A stretch of 64,000 nt of DNA from Naasia sp. (GTDB lineage Bacteria > Actinomycetota > Actinomycetes > Actinomycetales > Microbacteriaceae). The notes beneath the pieces are model-generated. The model was not told the origin of the DNA. It saw nothing but the letters and a program-made list of their open reading frames with translations, and ran no database searches. The position numbers and the translations under genes were made by a program. Shown here one piece after another: positions 21,437 through 30,979 of the stretch. Numbering within the stretch: the first letter of the stretch is position 1; every line of letters begins with the position of its first letter. Location of the stretch: assembly GCA_025463675.1 (NCBI GenBank), contig JAODAX010000029.1, positions 1 to 64,000 of the forward strand, in the 5' to 3' direction.

Positions 21437-22484
21437 AGGGCACTCGCGCGAGCCACTCGGGCGTCGCGAACTTGGTGCGCACCAGTTCCTCGGCGCGCAC
21501 CAGCTCGTCCGGGGTGATATCGCCCGGCGTCGCCCCGTAGAGGAAGGTGAAGGTGTCCTTCATCCGGTCGATGATCGCCGTGCGCGGCAGGCCGGTCTGG
21601 CTGCGCAGCGGGTCGACCCGCTTCGCGGCGCTCGCCGTTCCCTTGTCGGAGAGCTTCTCCCGGCCGATGCGAAGCACCTGCACCATCTTCGCGCCGTCCA
21701 TGTCGTAGCTCATGGTCACGTGGTGCAGCACCGCACCGCCACCCAGGCGCTTCTGCGCGGCGCCGCCGATCTTGCCCTTTGGCGATGTGATGTCGTTGAG
21801 CGGCTGGTAGAACGCGTCGATGCCGAGCGACTGCAGCGCCGTGAGGACCCACTCGTCGAGGTACGCGTAGCTCTCCGCGAAGCTCATTCCGCGCACCAGG
21901 TCGCCGGGCGCGTACAGCGAATAGGTGACGACACTGCCCGCCTCCATGAACATCGCGCCGCCGCCGCTGATCCGACGCACCACCTGCACGCCGAACTTCT
22001 CCGCGTTGGCGAGGTCCACCTCGTTCTTGAGCGACTGGAAGCTGCCGATGACGACCGCCGACGTCTGCCACTCCCAGATCCGCAGGGTCGGCGGGCGACG
22101 GCCCGCCCCCACCTCCTCGGTGAGCACCTCGTCGAGCGCGAGATGCAGCGCGGGCTCCAGGGGGCCCGGGTGCAGCAGCTGCCAGTCGTAGTCGCGCCAG
22201 CTCTTCGCGTTGCCGATCGAGCGACGGATCGCGGTGCCGACCGCCTCGGGCGTGAAGCCGAGCAGCACCGCGTCCTGGGGCAAGGAGGCGCGGATGGCGG
22301 CGGCGAGGGTCGCCGAGTCCGCGTCGACGGGCAAGCCGTTGATGGCGCCGTCGATCGCCTCGAGCGCCGAATCGGGCTCGAGGAAGAAGTCGCCCGCCAG
22401 CCGGAAGTTCGCGATCCGGCCGTGCACCTCGTCGAGGTCGACGACGACGAGCTTCCCGCCGGGCACCTTGTACTCACCGTGCAT
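21435..22484 (-). CDS. Lipoate--protein ligase family protein with N-terminal accessory domain
   Basis: GEYKVPGGKLVVVDLDEVHGRIANFRLAGDFFLEP at N-terminus; catalytic QLLHPGPLEPALHLALDEVL...RRISGGGAMFMEAGSVVTYSL downstream. Confidence 0.88.
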   Translation of the reverse strand: MHGEYKVPGGKLVVVDLDEVHGRIANFRLAGDFFLEPDSALEAIDGAINGLPVDADSATLAAAIRASLPQDAVLLGFTPEAVGTAIRRSIGNAKSWRDYDWQLLHPGPLEPALHLALDEVLTEEVGAGRRPPTLRIWEWQTSAVVIGSFQSLKNEVDLANAEKFGVQVVRRISGGGAMFMEAGSVVTYSLYAPGDLVRGMSFAESYAYLDEWVLTALQSLGIDAFYQPLNDITSPKGKIGGAAQKRLGGGAVLHHVTMSYDMDGAKMVQVLRIGREKLSDKGTASAAKRVDPLRSQTGLPRTAIIDRMKDTFTFLYGATPGDITPDELVRAEELVRTKFATPEWLARVP

Positions 22485-23397
22485 CGGTGTCCTCCCTGCC
22501 CGCGTCCGTGCCCACCGGGTCCTGCCCCCTGCGGTCAGTGCTCGTGCGGTCCGCCAGCCCGGCGACCCGGTCGTCGAGCCACTGGACGAGGTCGCCGAGC
22601 ACGTCGTCCCGATTGATCTCGTTGAACACCTCGTGCCGAGCGTCGTCGTAGACGATGGCCTCCACGTCCCGCATCCCGGAGCGGCGGATGTACGCCTCCG
22701 CCAGCCGCTCGACGCTGCGGGCGCCGCCCAGCGGGTCGTCGCTGCCGACGAGCAGCAGCAGGGGCAGCTCGCTCGGCAGCCCGGGCGCCGGCCGGCCGAA
22801 CAGGCGCAGCGCGTCGAGCACCCCGAACAGGCGCAGGAGCGGCACCGCCGTGTTCAGGGGGTCGGCGACGAAGCCGTCGGCGATCGCGGGGTCGCGGCTC
22901 AGCCACTCCATGCCGGTGGTGCCGAGGTGGCGGTGCCGCCTGTTGAGGTTCCCGCCGTTCATCGACCCCGGCCAGCGGTACACGGTGCCGCTGAAGATGA
23001 CGGCGTCGAAGTCGCGCGGGTGCCGGTTGAGCGAGATCTGCCCCATCAGCGAGCCCCAGCTATGGCCGACGAAGACGAGCGGCACCCCCGGGTGCTGGTC
23101 GCGCAGCAGGAGGGTGAGCTGCCGGATGGCGGCGATCGCGGCGCGCAGCCCGCCCTCGCCGAGCCGGCCGAGCTTGGTGCGGTCGCCGCTCCACTGCCGC
23201 ATGCCGGTCTGGCCGTGGCCGCGGTGATCGTCGGCGACCACTGAGTAGCCGGCCTCGTTCAGCCGCTGCGCGACGCGGTCGTAGCGTCGCGCATGCTCGC
23301 CCACGCCGTGCGAGAGCTGCACGATCGCCTTCGGGTGAGGCACGAGCCACTCGTGGTAGATGATCGGGACGCCGTACGCGTCGGTGAACTCGGGCAC
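22474..23397 (-). CDS. Alpha/beta hydrolase (monoacylglycerol lipase-like)
   Basis: VQLSHGVGEHARRYDRVAQRLNEAGYSVVADDHRGHGQT; VFVGHSWGSLMGQ; VYDDARHEVFNE. Confidence 0.92.
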   Translation of the reverse strand: MPEFTDAYGVPIIYHEWLVPHPKAIVQLSHGVGEHARRYDRVAQRLNEAGYSVVADDHRGHGQTGMRQWSGDRTKLGRLGEGGLRAAIAAIRQLTLLLRDQHPGVPLVFVGHSWGSLMGQISLNRHPRDFDAVIFSGTVYRWPGSMNGGNLNRRHRHLGTTGMEWLSRDPAIADGFVADPLNTAVPLLRLFGVLDALRLFGRPAPGLPSELPLLLLVGSDDPLGGARSVERLAEAYIRRSGMRDVEAIVYDDARHEVFNEINRDDVLGDLVQWLDDRVAGLADRTSTDRRGQDPVGTDAGREDTDAR

Positions 23398-23419
23398 GAC
23401 AGCGATTCTCGCACCCGCG

Positions 23420-24622
23420 CTACACCGGGAGGCGCGTGGGCCGGCCGGCGAACAGGCCCGCGACCAGCTGGACGACGATGACCCCGAGCAGCACGGCGAG
23501 GGAGGCGGTCCAGCCACCCGTCGCCGCGTGCAGCAGGCCGAGCAGCACCGGGCCGGCGGCGGCGATCAGGTAGCCCATCGACTGCGCCATTCCGGACAGC
23601 GCTGCCGCCTGTCCGGGCGAGTTCGACCGCAGGCCGAACAGGGACAGCGCGGTGACGATGGAGGCCCCACCGCCCGCGCCCACGATCGCGGACCAAGCCG
23701 GCGCGAACACCGGCATCAGCAGCTCGCCGCCCACGCCGAGCATCGTGACCGCCGCGGCGCCGGCGATAAGCAGGCGCTGGTCCGGCAGCCGGGCGAGGAG
23801 CGCCGCGGCGCCCAGGCTCCCGGCGATGCCGGCGATCTGGAAAAGGAACTGGTTGACGCCCGCCCCCTCCGCCGAGATGCCGTTGTCGCGGTCGATGGTG
23901 GGCCACCAGGTGATGAGCGAGTAGAACACCGTCGACTGCATGCCCATGAACACGGTGACCTGCCAGCCGAGCGGCGTGGTCCACGGCGACCGGTAGCGGT
24001 GGTCGATCCGTGGCAGCACCGCGGTCGCGTCGCCGGGGAGGGTGCGCCGGCGCAACTGCGGCAGGAACACGAGCAGGGCCACAACGGCGAGCGCCCCCCA
24101 GATGCCGAGCGAGAGGCGCCAGCCGGCGGCGGTGAGCGCCGCGAGGGGCACCGCGATGCCGGCGGCGACCGCGGCGAAGACGGACTGGACCGCCGAGTAC
24201 AACCCGGTGAGCGGCCCGATCCGGCCGGGGAAGTCGCGCTTCAGCAGCGCCGGGAGCAGCACGTTGATCATCGCGATGGCGGCGCCGAGCAGCGCGGTGC
24301 CGATCCAGAGGAAGCCGGGCACCGGCAGACTTCTCCCGACGATGGCGACCGCGAGCAGCAGCAGCGTGCCGCCGAGGGTGCGCTCGATGCCGAACCGCCG
24401 GGCGAGCGGCGGCGCGAACGGGGAGCAGATCGCGAACGCGATCACCGGAACGCTGATCAGCACCGGCGCGGTGACCGCGTCGATCCGCAGCTCGCGGCTG
24501 ATGTCGTCCAGCACCGGCCCGACCGAGGTGAGCGCCGCCCGCAGGTTGGAGGCGATGAGCAGGAACCCGATCAGCGCGGCGGGGCCGGCGAGCGCGGCGC
24601 CGCGCTGCGTCCTGCTGTTCAC
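23420..24622 (-). CDS. MFS transporter (CynX/NimT-like)
   Basis: 12-TM-like ORF; LIASNLRAALTSVGPVLDDISRELRI; PALLKRDFPGRIGPLTGLYSAVQSVFAAVAAGIAVPLA. Confidence 0.88.
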   Translation of the reverse strand: MNSRTQRGAALAGPAALIGFLLIASNLRAALTSVGPVLDDISRELRIDAVTAPVLISVPVIAFAICSPFAPPLARRFGIERTLGGTLLLLAVAIVGRSLPVPGFLWIGTALLGAAIAMINVLLPALLKRDFPGRIGPLTGLYSAVQSVFAAVAAGIAVPLAALTAAGWRLSLGIWGALAVVALLVFLPQLRRRTLPGDATAVLPRIDHRYRSPWTTPLGWQVTVFMGMQSTVFYSLITWWPTIDRDNGISAEGAGVNQFLFQIAGIAGSLGAAALLARLPDQRLLIAGAAAVTMLGVGGELLMPVFAPAWSAIVGAGGGASIVTALSLFGLRSNSPGQAAALSGMAQSMGYLIAAAGPVLLGLLHAATGGWTASLAVLLGVIVVQLVAGLFAGRPTRLPV

Positions 24623-24682
24623 GGTCGCGGTTCCCTCCGGTGCGGGAGGAATTCTGGCCCTCTCCCCCCATCCTCCCGCAGG

Positions 24683-25528
24683 TCAGCTTTCGCGGGTGAT
24701 CTCCACTGTCACGAACAGGTTCGAGCGGAACGGGCCGGCGTAGACGCCGCGGAGCGGCGCGACGTCCTTGTAGTCGCGGCCGCGGCCCACGAGCACGTGG
24801 CGGTCGCCGATCGGGATGTCGTTGGTCGGGTCCCAACCGTGCCAGCTGCCGCAGAACCACTCCACCCAGGCGTGCGACTCGCCCGTCACGGTCTCGCCGA
24901 TGGCGGCGTCCGGTTTCGGGTGCAAGTACCCGGAGACGTAGCGTGCGGGGATGCCGGCGGCGCGGATCGCGCCGATCGCGATATGGGTGATGTCCTGGCA
25001 CACGCCCTTGCGGGTGGCCCACGCCTCGCGGGCGGTCGAACCGACGCCGGTGACGCCTTGCACGTACTCGACGCTCTCGCTCACGCGGCGGCAGATCGCC
25101 GCTGCGGCGGCGCAGGGGTCGGAGGCGTCCCGCGCGATCCCGCGGGCGAGCTCCGCGAGGTCCTCGGCCGGCTCGCTGAGCGGGGTCTGCGCTGCCTGCT
25201 CGACGAACTGCACCTCGCGAGCGGTGGCAGCGGGCAGCTCGTCCCACGGCACCGCCGGTCCGCTGTGGTCGCGGTCCGCCACCTCGACGAAGCTCGTCGC
25301 GGTGAGGCTCAGTTCGCGATGCGGCGTGAGGATCTCGAACGACGTGACGCGTGTGCCCCAGTAGTCGACGTAGTGGTGCTGCGACGACATCGGCTGCACC
25401 TCGAGATGCGAGTGCAGCACGAACTGGCCGTCGGAGCTCGTCGGCAGCATGCGCGCCTCGTTGTAGGACGCCGTCACCTCGCCCTGGTAGGTGAAGCCGG
25501 TCTGGTGGCGCACGCGAAGCCTCTTCAT
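24683..25528 (-). CDS. Transglutaminase family protein
   Basis: RVRHQTGFTYQGEVTASYNEARMLP; EAWATRKGVCQDITHIAIGAIRAAGIPARYVSGYL; ESHAWVEWFCGSWHGWDPTNDI. Confidence 0.94.
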   Translation of the reverse strand: MKRLRVRHQTGFTYQGEVTASYNEARMLPTSSDGQFVLHSHLEVQPMSSQHHYVDYWGTRVTSFEILTPHRELSLTATSFVEVADRDHSGPAVPWDELPAATAREVQFVEQAAQTPLSEPAEDLAELARGIARDASDPCAAAAAICRRVSESVEYVQGVTGVGSTAREAWATRKGVCQDITHIAIGAIRAAGIPARYVSGYLHPKPDAAIGETVTGESHAWVEWFCGSWHGWDPTNDIPIGDRHVLVGRGRDYKDVAPLRGVYAGPFRSNLFVTVEITRES

Positions 25529-26454
25529 CAGCGCTCCTCGTTCCAGGACGGAGCGGCGCTGGTGGGGAAGTAGCGCTGCCGGATGGCCTCCGACGCCGCG
25601 CTGGTCACCTGCTGCACCGCCTCCATCTGATGGGGCAGGTCGTCGAGCACCTCACCGATGGGCCGGTACTCCAGTTGGCTCCGGATCTGACCCAGCAGGC
25701 GCTGCGCCTGATCGGAGACGCCGACCCGCTCGCTGCGCGGCTCCAGCTGGCGCAGGCACTCCTCCGCCCGGGACACGGCGAACAGGATGGAGCGGGGGAA
25801 CAGCCGGTCGAGCAGCAGGAACTCGGCAGCGTTCCGCGCCGACGGCACCCCGCGATAGGTGCGCAGGTACGCCTCGTACGCGCCGCAGGAGCGGAGGATC
25901 GTCGTCCAGCTGGGGCCGCTCGCCTCGGTGAGGGAACGGGTGGCGAGCAGCCGCGCGGTCATGTCGGCGCGCTCGATGCTGCGGCCGAGCGTGAAGAAGA
26001 GCCAGGCCTCGTCGCGGCTCGTCGCACTCTCGATGATGCCCACGGCGAGCGCCGCGCGCTCCCGGATCCAGCCGAAAAACTCGTGCACCTTCTCGCTCGA
26101 GACCCGTCGGGGCATCCGCGCGCGGGTGGTGTTGAGGCACTCCCACAGCTCGGTGGAGACGATCTCGCGGGCGCGGCGGGCGTTCTCGCGGGCGGCGCCG
26201 AGCGAGTAGGCGATGGAGGCGGGGTGCGTGCGGTCGACGGCGAGCGTGGCGAGCACGTCCTGCCGCGTGATCGGCCGATCCTCGGGCGCCTCGCTGCCCA
26301 TCACGGACAGCAGCGCCCGGCAGGCGGTGTCCTCCGGGGTCCACGGGTCCTCGAGGAGCAGCTGCAGGTGCACGTCGAGGATGCGCGCGGTGCCGTCGCT
26401 GCGCTCGATGTACCGGCCGATCCAGAAGAGGCTCTCGGCGATGCGACTCAGCAT
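25528..26454 (-). CDS. Alpha-E domain-containing protein
   Basis: MLSRIAESLFWIGRYIERSDGTARILDVHLQLLLED; FFTLGRSIERADMTARLL; FPRSILFAVSRAEECL. Confidence 0.94.
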   Translation of the reverse strand: MLSRIAESLFWIGRYIERSDGTARILDVHLQLLLEDPWTPEDTACRALLSVMGSEAPEDRPITRQDVLATLAVDRTHPASIAYSLGAARENARRAREIVSTELWECLNTTRARMPRRVSSEKVHEFFGWIRERAALAVGIIESATSRDEAWLFFTLGRSIERADMTARLLATRSLTEASGPSWTTILRSCGAYEAYLRTYRGVPSARNAAEFLLLDRLFPRSILFAVSRAEECLRQLEPRSERVGVSDQAQRLLGQIRSQLEYRPIGEVLDDLPHQMEAVQQVTSAASEAIRQRYFPTSAAPSWNEER

Positions 26455-28145
26455 GCTGCACCCTCCCCGTCCTGCGTGCGTTCCGGCGCGGATTGCGCGC
26501 TACGACGTACATTCCCCGCCGGAACGTGCAGACGGGCCTGCTGCTGCTGCTGGGCCTGATCGAAGCGCGGGGCGTCGAGCGGCGAGTGGTCCGGGGCGTG
26601 CTCGCGGATCGCCGGGATGGCGGACGTCGCGGTCGCCTGATCGGCCACGATGTCCTGCACGCTGCGTTCCCGGCGGCCTCCCCACGGGTCGGTGCCGATC
26701 ACCCAGGTGTCCTTCGAGCCGCCGCCCTGGCTGGAGTTCACGACCAGCTGACCCTCCGGCAGCGCGACCCGGGTGAGACCGCCCGGCAGCACCCAGACGT
26801 CGTCGCCGTCGTTCACGGCGAACGGGCGGAGGTCGGCGTGCCGGGGGCGCATCCCGTCCTCCACCAGGGTCGGGATGGTGGACAGCTGGACGACGGGCTG
26901 CGCGATCCAGCCGCGGGGGTCGGCGAGCAGCCGCGTGCGCAGCTCGGCGAGCTCCGCGCGCGAGGCGGCCGGGCCGACGACGAGGCCCTTGCCGCCGGAG
27001 CTGTCGACCGGCTTCACGACGAGCTCGTCCAGCCGGTCGAGCACCTCCTCGAGCGCCCCCGGGTCCTCGAGCCGCCAGGTGTCGACGTTCGGCAGCACCG
27101 CCTCCTCGCCCAGGTAGTAGCGGATGAGCTCAGGCAGGTAGGTGTAGACGAGCTTGTCGTCCGCGACGCCGTTGCCGACCGCGTTCGCGATCGTCACGTT
27201 GCCGAGCCGCGCGGCGGAGAGCAGGCCCGGCGAGCCGAGCATCGAGTCGGCCCGGAACTGCAGGGGGTCGAGGAACTCGTCGTCGACGCGTCGGTAGATG
27301 ACGTCCACCCGCGTCGGCCCCGCCGTGGTGCGCATCCACACCCGGCCGCCCGAGCAGAACAGGTCGCGCCCCTCGACGAGCTCGACGCCCATCAGCCGCG
27401 CGAGCAGCGTGTGCTCGAAGTAGGCGGAGTTGTAGACACCGGGGGTGAGGACGACGACGTTGGGGTCGTCGACGCCCGCCGGCGCGCTCGCGCGGAGCGC
27501 CTGCAGCAGCCGGTTGGGGTAGTCGCCGACGGGCCGAACCCGCATCGACATGAACAGCTCGGGCAGCGTCTGCGCCATCACCCGCCGATTGGAGATGACG
27601 TAGCTGACGCCGCTCGGCACCCGCACGTTGTCCTCGAGCACCCGCCAGGTGCCGGCCTCGTCACGGATCAGGTCGATGCCGGAGACGTGGATGCGCACGC
27701 CGTTGGCGGAGACGATGCCGGCCGCCTCACGGTGGAAGTTGGACGACGAGGTCAGCAGGGAGGCGGGGATGACGCCGTCGCGGACGGCGCGCTGGGGGCC
27801 ATAGACGTCGGACAGGAACGCCTCGAGCGCCCGCACCCGCTGCTGCACGCCGGCCTCGATGCCGGTCCACTCGTCCTGCCCGATCACGCGCGGGACGGCG
27901 TCGAGCGGGAACGGTCGCTCCTCGCCGGCGAAGTCGAAGGTGACGCCCTGGGCGAGGTAGCTGGACGCCAGCGCGTCCGTGCGGCCGCGGAGCTCCTCCT
28001 GCGTCATCCGGGCGAGCGCCCCGTGGATCTCGCGGTAGGCGGGGCGGATGCCGTCCCCGTCGAACATCTCGTCGAACGGCGGGCGCGGCGGCACCGGGCG
28101 GTTGCCTGTCGGTGGGCCGCCGTAGCCGTCGAACAGGTCGCCCAT
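26448..28145 (-). CDS. Circularly permuted type 2 ATP-grasp protein
   Basis: PFPLDAVPRVIGQDEWTGIEAGVQQRVRALEAFLSDVYGPQ; GVSYVISNRRVMAQTLPELF; VVVLTPGVYNSAYFEHTLLARLMGVELVEGRDLF; SSQGGGSKDTWVI. Confidence 0.95.
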   Translation of the reverse strand: MGDLFDGYGGPPTGNRPVPPRPPFDEMFDGDGIRPAYREIHGALARMTQEELRGRTDALASSYLAQGVTFDFAGEERPFPLDAVPRVIGQDEWTGIEAGVQQRVRALEAFLSDVYGPQRAVRDGVIPASLLTSSSNFHREAAGIVSANGVRIHVSGIDLIRDEAGTWRVLEDNVRVPSGVSYVISNRRVMAQTLPELFMSMRVRPVGDYPNRLLQALRASAPAGVDDPNVVVLTPGVYNSAYFEHTLLARLMGVELVEGRDLFCSGGRVWMRTTAGPTRVDVIYRRVDDEFLDPLQFRADSMLGSPGLLSAARLGNVTIANAVGNGVADDKLVYTYLPELIRYYLGEEAVLPNVDTWRLEDPGALEEVLDRLDELVVKPVDSSGGKGLVVGPAASRAELAELRTRLLADPRGWIAQPVVQLSTIPTLVEDGMRPRHADLRPFAVNDGDDVWVLPGGLTRVALPEGQLVVNSSQGGGSKDTWVIGTDPWGGRRERSVQDIVADQATATSAIPAIREHAPDHSPLDAPRFDQAQQQQQARLHVPAGNVRRSAQSAPERTQDGEGAAC

Positions 28146-28342
28146 GCCAGGAGCCTATACAGGGCCATGTTGCCGGGGTGTTTCGGGACCGACCCCCTTG
28201 TGTACCCGGCGGTCACCACCACATCGACGCCGATCCGGACGCGAAGACCATGCCGGCCCGTCGTGGTGGAGAGGCCGGCTTCGAGCGGACCGAGCGCGAT
28301 CTCGGGGCCTGCCCGCGCCGCGCAGCTGACCGCCTCTCCCGC

Positions 28343-28385
28343 GCACGCATCGAGCGTGAACCCGGCGTCGGCGCTCGATGCGTGC
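28343..28385. promoter_or_regulatory. 14-bp perfect inverted repeat immediately upstream of the Lrp gene
   Basis: GCACGCATCGAGCG (28343-28356) / CGCTCGATGCGTGC (28372-28385), 15-nt spacer; GTG start at 28399. Confidence 0.75.
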
Positions 28386-28398
28386 GTAGAGTGACGCC

Positions 28399-28836
28399 GT
28401 GGACAACATCGACGGGCGCATCCTCGACCTGCTGCGCCTCAACGCGCGCTCCGGCTACGGCGACATCGGCGAGGTCGTCGGGCTGTCCGCGTCGGCCGTG
28501 AAGCGGCGGGTCGACCGGCTCGTGGCCGACGGCGTGATCCGGGCGTTCACCATCCAGGTCGACCCGGAGGTCGAGGGGCAGGGCACCGAGGCGTACGTCG
28601 AGCTGTTCTGCCGCGGCACCGTGGCGCCTGCCGAGCTGAAGCGCATCCTGGCGGGGGTGCCGGAGGTGGTCTACGCCGGCACCGTGACGGGCAGCGCCGA
28701 CGCGATCGTGCACATGCGCAGCCGCGACATCCCGAGCCTCGAGCTGGCTCTCGAGCGGGTCCGCATCGCCCCGAACGTCGACCACACCCGAAGCGCCATC
28801 GTGCTGTCCCGCCTCGTTCACCGCGGCGCGGTATGA
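28399..28836 (+). CDS. Lrp/AsnC family transcriptional regulator
   Basis: NIDGRILDLLRLNARSGYGDIGEVVGLSASAVKRRVDRLVADGVIRAFTIQVDPE. Confidence 0.95.
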   Translation: MDNIDGRILDLLRLNARSGYGDIGEVVGLSASAVKRRVDRLVADGVIRAFTIQVDPEVEGQGTEAYVELFCRGTVAPAELKRILAGVPEVVYAGTVTGSADAIVHMRSRDIPSLELALERVRIAPNVDHTRSAIVLSRLVHRGAV

Positions 28837-29201
28837 GCGCGATTCCCGGCCTGCTGCCGAGCGACCCGCCCGGGGCGGAGCGCATCCGACGCGCGGTCGT
28901 CGACGCGGTGCGCAGCGGTCAGCTCCCGCCGGCGACCCGACTGCCCACGGTGCGCGGCCTCGCCGGCGAGCTGGGCATCGCCCCGGGAACGGTCGCGAAG
29001 GCCTACCGGCTGCTGGAACAGGACGGCGTGGTGGAGACCGGCGGCCGGCATGGCACCCGAATCGCCGGTGCGCAGGACGCGGCCCGCCGCTCGGCTGAGG
29101 ACGCGGCGGCCCGGTTCGCCGCCCGGGCCGTCGCGGTGGGGCTGAGCGACGACGAGGCGCACGCCCTGCTGACGGTCGCGCTGTCAAACGCCCGCACCTG
29201 A
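28833..29201 (+). CDS. GntR family regulator (YtrA-like)
   Basis: IRRAVVDAVRSGQLPPATRLPTVRGLAGELGIAPGTVAKAYRLLEQDGVVETGGRHGTRI. Confidence 0.92.
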   Translation: MSAIPGLLPSDPPGAERIRRAVVDAVRSGQLPPATRLPTVRGLAGELGIAPGTVAKAYRLLEQDGVVETGGRHGTRIAGAQDAARRSAEDAAARFAARAVAVGLSDDEAHALLTVALSNART

Positions 29202-29214
29202 CGCGCCGCCCGCC

Positions 29215-29428
29215 CGGCCGTGGCCTGCTGCTCGGTGCCGGCGGCCTCGGTGCCGGCGCGACCGCCGGTGGCATCGAGGACGCGTTCGCCCGGATCGGCG
29301 CCACCCTGAACGACCGCTTCTCGTCCGACCTGATCCGCGGCGCCCTGTTCACCGATGGACTGATCGGCACCTTCGGCGGCTCCGATGACCCGGACCTACT
29401 CACCAATCGCTGCTTCCTGCACACGTGA
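29215..29428 (+). pseudogene. Internal fragment of a phytoene desaturase-like NAD(P)/FAD-dependent oxidoreductase
   Basis: IEDAFARIGATLNDRFSSDLIRGALFTDGLIGTFGGSDDPDLLTNRCFLHT-stop; no N-terminal FAD-binding region and no C-terminus. Confidence 0.55.
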
Positions 29429-29600
29429 TGGGCGGTCCTGGCAGGTGCTGCTCGGCGGCTCGGGCGCGCGCCGCGGGGGCGCCGTGAGCGGCATCGGCGG
29501 CCACAATGCCCGCCCAGGCGGTGCTGGAGACGCTGCGTCCGGGGTAGGAATCACCCCCCGAATGAGGGATGGCCCTCCCCCCGCCCGCTATTCTCGCGAT

Positions 29601-30971
29601 ATGGCGGCCGCTATCACGTTGGAGGAGGTCGCCGGCCTGCGCGGCGCGATCTCCGGCGTGGTCTACGCCCGCGGCGACGACGGAGTCGCCGGCGAGGCGG
29701 CCTGTTTCAACACCGCGATCGTGCACGACCCGGACGTGGTGGTCGGCGCCCGGTCCACCGCGGACGTCGTCGAGGCGGTGCGCTTCGCCGCCGAGCACCA
29801 GCTCCCCGTGTACGTGCAGGCGACCGGCCACGGCGCCTTCGCGCCCATCACCTCGGGGCTCCTGGTCTCGACTCGCCGAATGACCGGGGTGAGCGTGGAG
29901 CGCGGCGGCCGCATCGCCTCGATCAGCGCCGGAACCCGCTGGGGCGCCGTAGTCGAGGCGGCCGCGCGGCACGGACTGACCCCCATCACCGGCTCCTCGA
30001 CCAACGTCGGCGCGATCGGCTACACGCTCGGCGGCGGCCTCGGGCCGCTGTCCCGCACCTACGGCTTCACCGCGGACTGGGTCCGCGGCTTCACGGTGGT
30101 CACCGCCGACGGCCGCGTCGTTCGCGCCACCGCCGAGGCGAACCCCGACCTGTTCTGGGCGCTCCGCGGCGGCAAGGGCGGATTGGGCATCGTCGTCGAG
30201 ATGGACCTGGAGCTCGTGCCGCTCACCCGCGTCTACGGTGGCGGGCTGTTCTTCGACACCGCCCACATCGAGGACGCGCTGCGCGCCTGGGTCGACTGGG
30301 TGCACACTGTGCCGGACACCGTCACCTCGTCGGTTGCCCTCGTCCGGTTCCCGCCCATCGACGAGGTGCCGGAGGCGCTGCGGGGCAAGTTCGCGCTGCA
30401 CGTCCGCTACGCGTTCGTCGGCGGCGAGGCGGAGGGCGAGCGCATCCTCGCCCCGATCCGGGACGCCGCCCCGGCGTTCCTCGACCTGGTCGGCGAGATG
30501 CCGACCTCGCAGATCGGCTCCATCCACAACGACGCGGACCAGCCGGGCCCGGCGTGGGACCGCGGCATGCAGCTGAAGGACATCGACCAGCGCTTCGTCA
30601 CCGAGTTCCTCGCCCGTGCCGGCGCCGGCTCCGACCTGCCCTTCATCGCCATCGAGATCCGGCACATCGGCGGCGCCGCAGCCGAGGAGCAGCACGGCGG
30701 CACGGCGATCGGCGGGCGGCAGGCACCCTTCACCCTCGTCATGCTCGGCGTCCCCGTGCCCGAGCTCTTCGACGAGGAGCTGCCGCAGAAGTCGGACTAC
30801 ATCGTGGCGGGGATCATGCCGTGGATCGCCGACGAGACGAACATCAACTTCCTCGGCCATGTCGCCTCCACACAGCAGTTCGCGAGCGCCTGGCCGGCCG
30901 ACGCCTTCGACCGGCTCGCCCGCGCGCGCACCACCTGGGACCCCGACCGCCTGTTCGCGTACGGCCCGTAG
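29601..30971 (+). CDS. FAD-binding oxidoreductase (PCMH/berberine-bridge-type)
   Basis: VVVGARSTADVVEAVRFAAEHQLPVYVQATGHGAFAPITSGLLVSTRRMTGVSV; STNVGAIGYTLGGGLGPLSRTYG; DPDRLFAYGP. Confidence 0.92.
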   Translation: MAAAITLEEVAGLRGAISGVVYARGDDGVAGEAACFNTAIVHDPDVVVGARSTADVVEAVRFAAEHQLPVYVQATGHGAFAPITSGLLVSTRRMTGVSVERGGRIASISAGTRWGAVVEAAARHGLTPITGSSTNVGAIGYTLGGGLGPLSRTYGFTADWVRGFTVVTADGRVVRATAEANPDLFWALRGGKGGLGIVVEMDLELVPLTRVYGGGLFFDTAHIEDALRAWVDWVHTVPDTVTSSVALVRFPPIDEVPEALRGKFALHVRYAFVGGEAEGERILAPIRDAAPAFLDLVGEMPTSQIGSIHNDADQPGPAWDRGMQLKDIDQRFVTEFLARAGAGSDLPFIAIEIRHIGGAAAEEQHGGTAIGGRQAPFTLVMLGVPVPELFDEELPQKSDYIVAGIMPWIADETNINFLGHVASTQQFASAWPADAFDRLARARTTWDPDRLFAYGP

Positions 30972-30979
30972 CGCCCCGC

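Noticed and set aside
28146-28342. Short ORFs in the ATP-grasp/Lrp intergenic region
   Set aside because: No recognisable protein signature or RBS; composition resembles shadow frames
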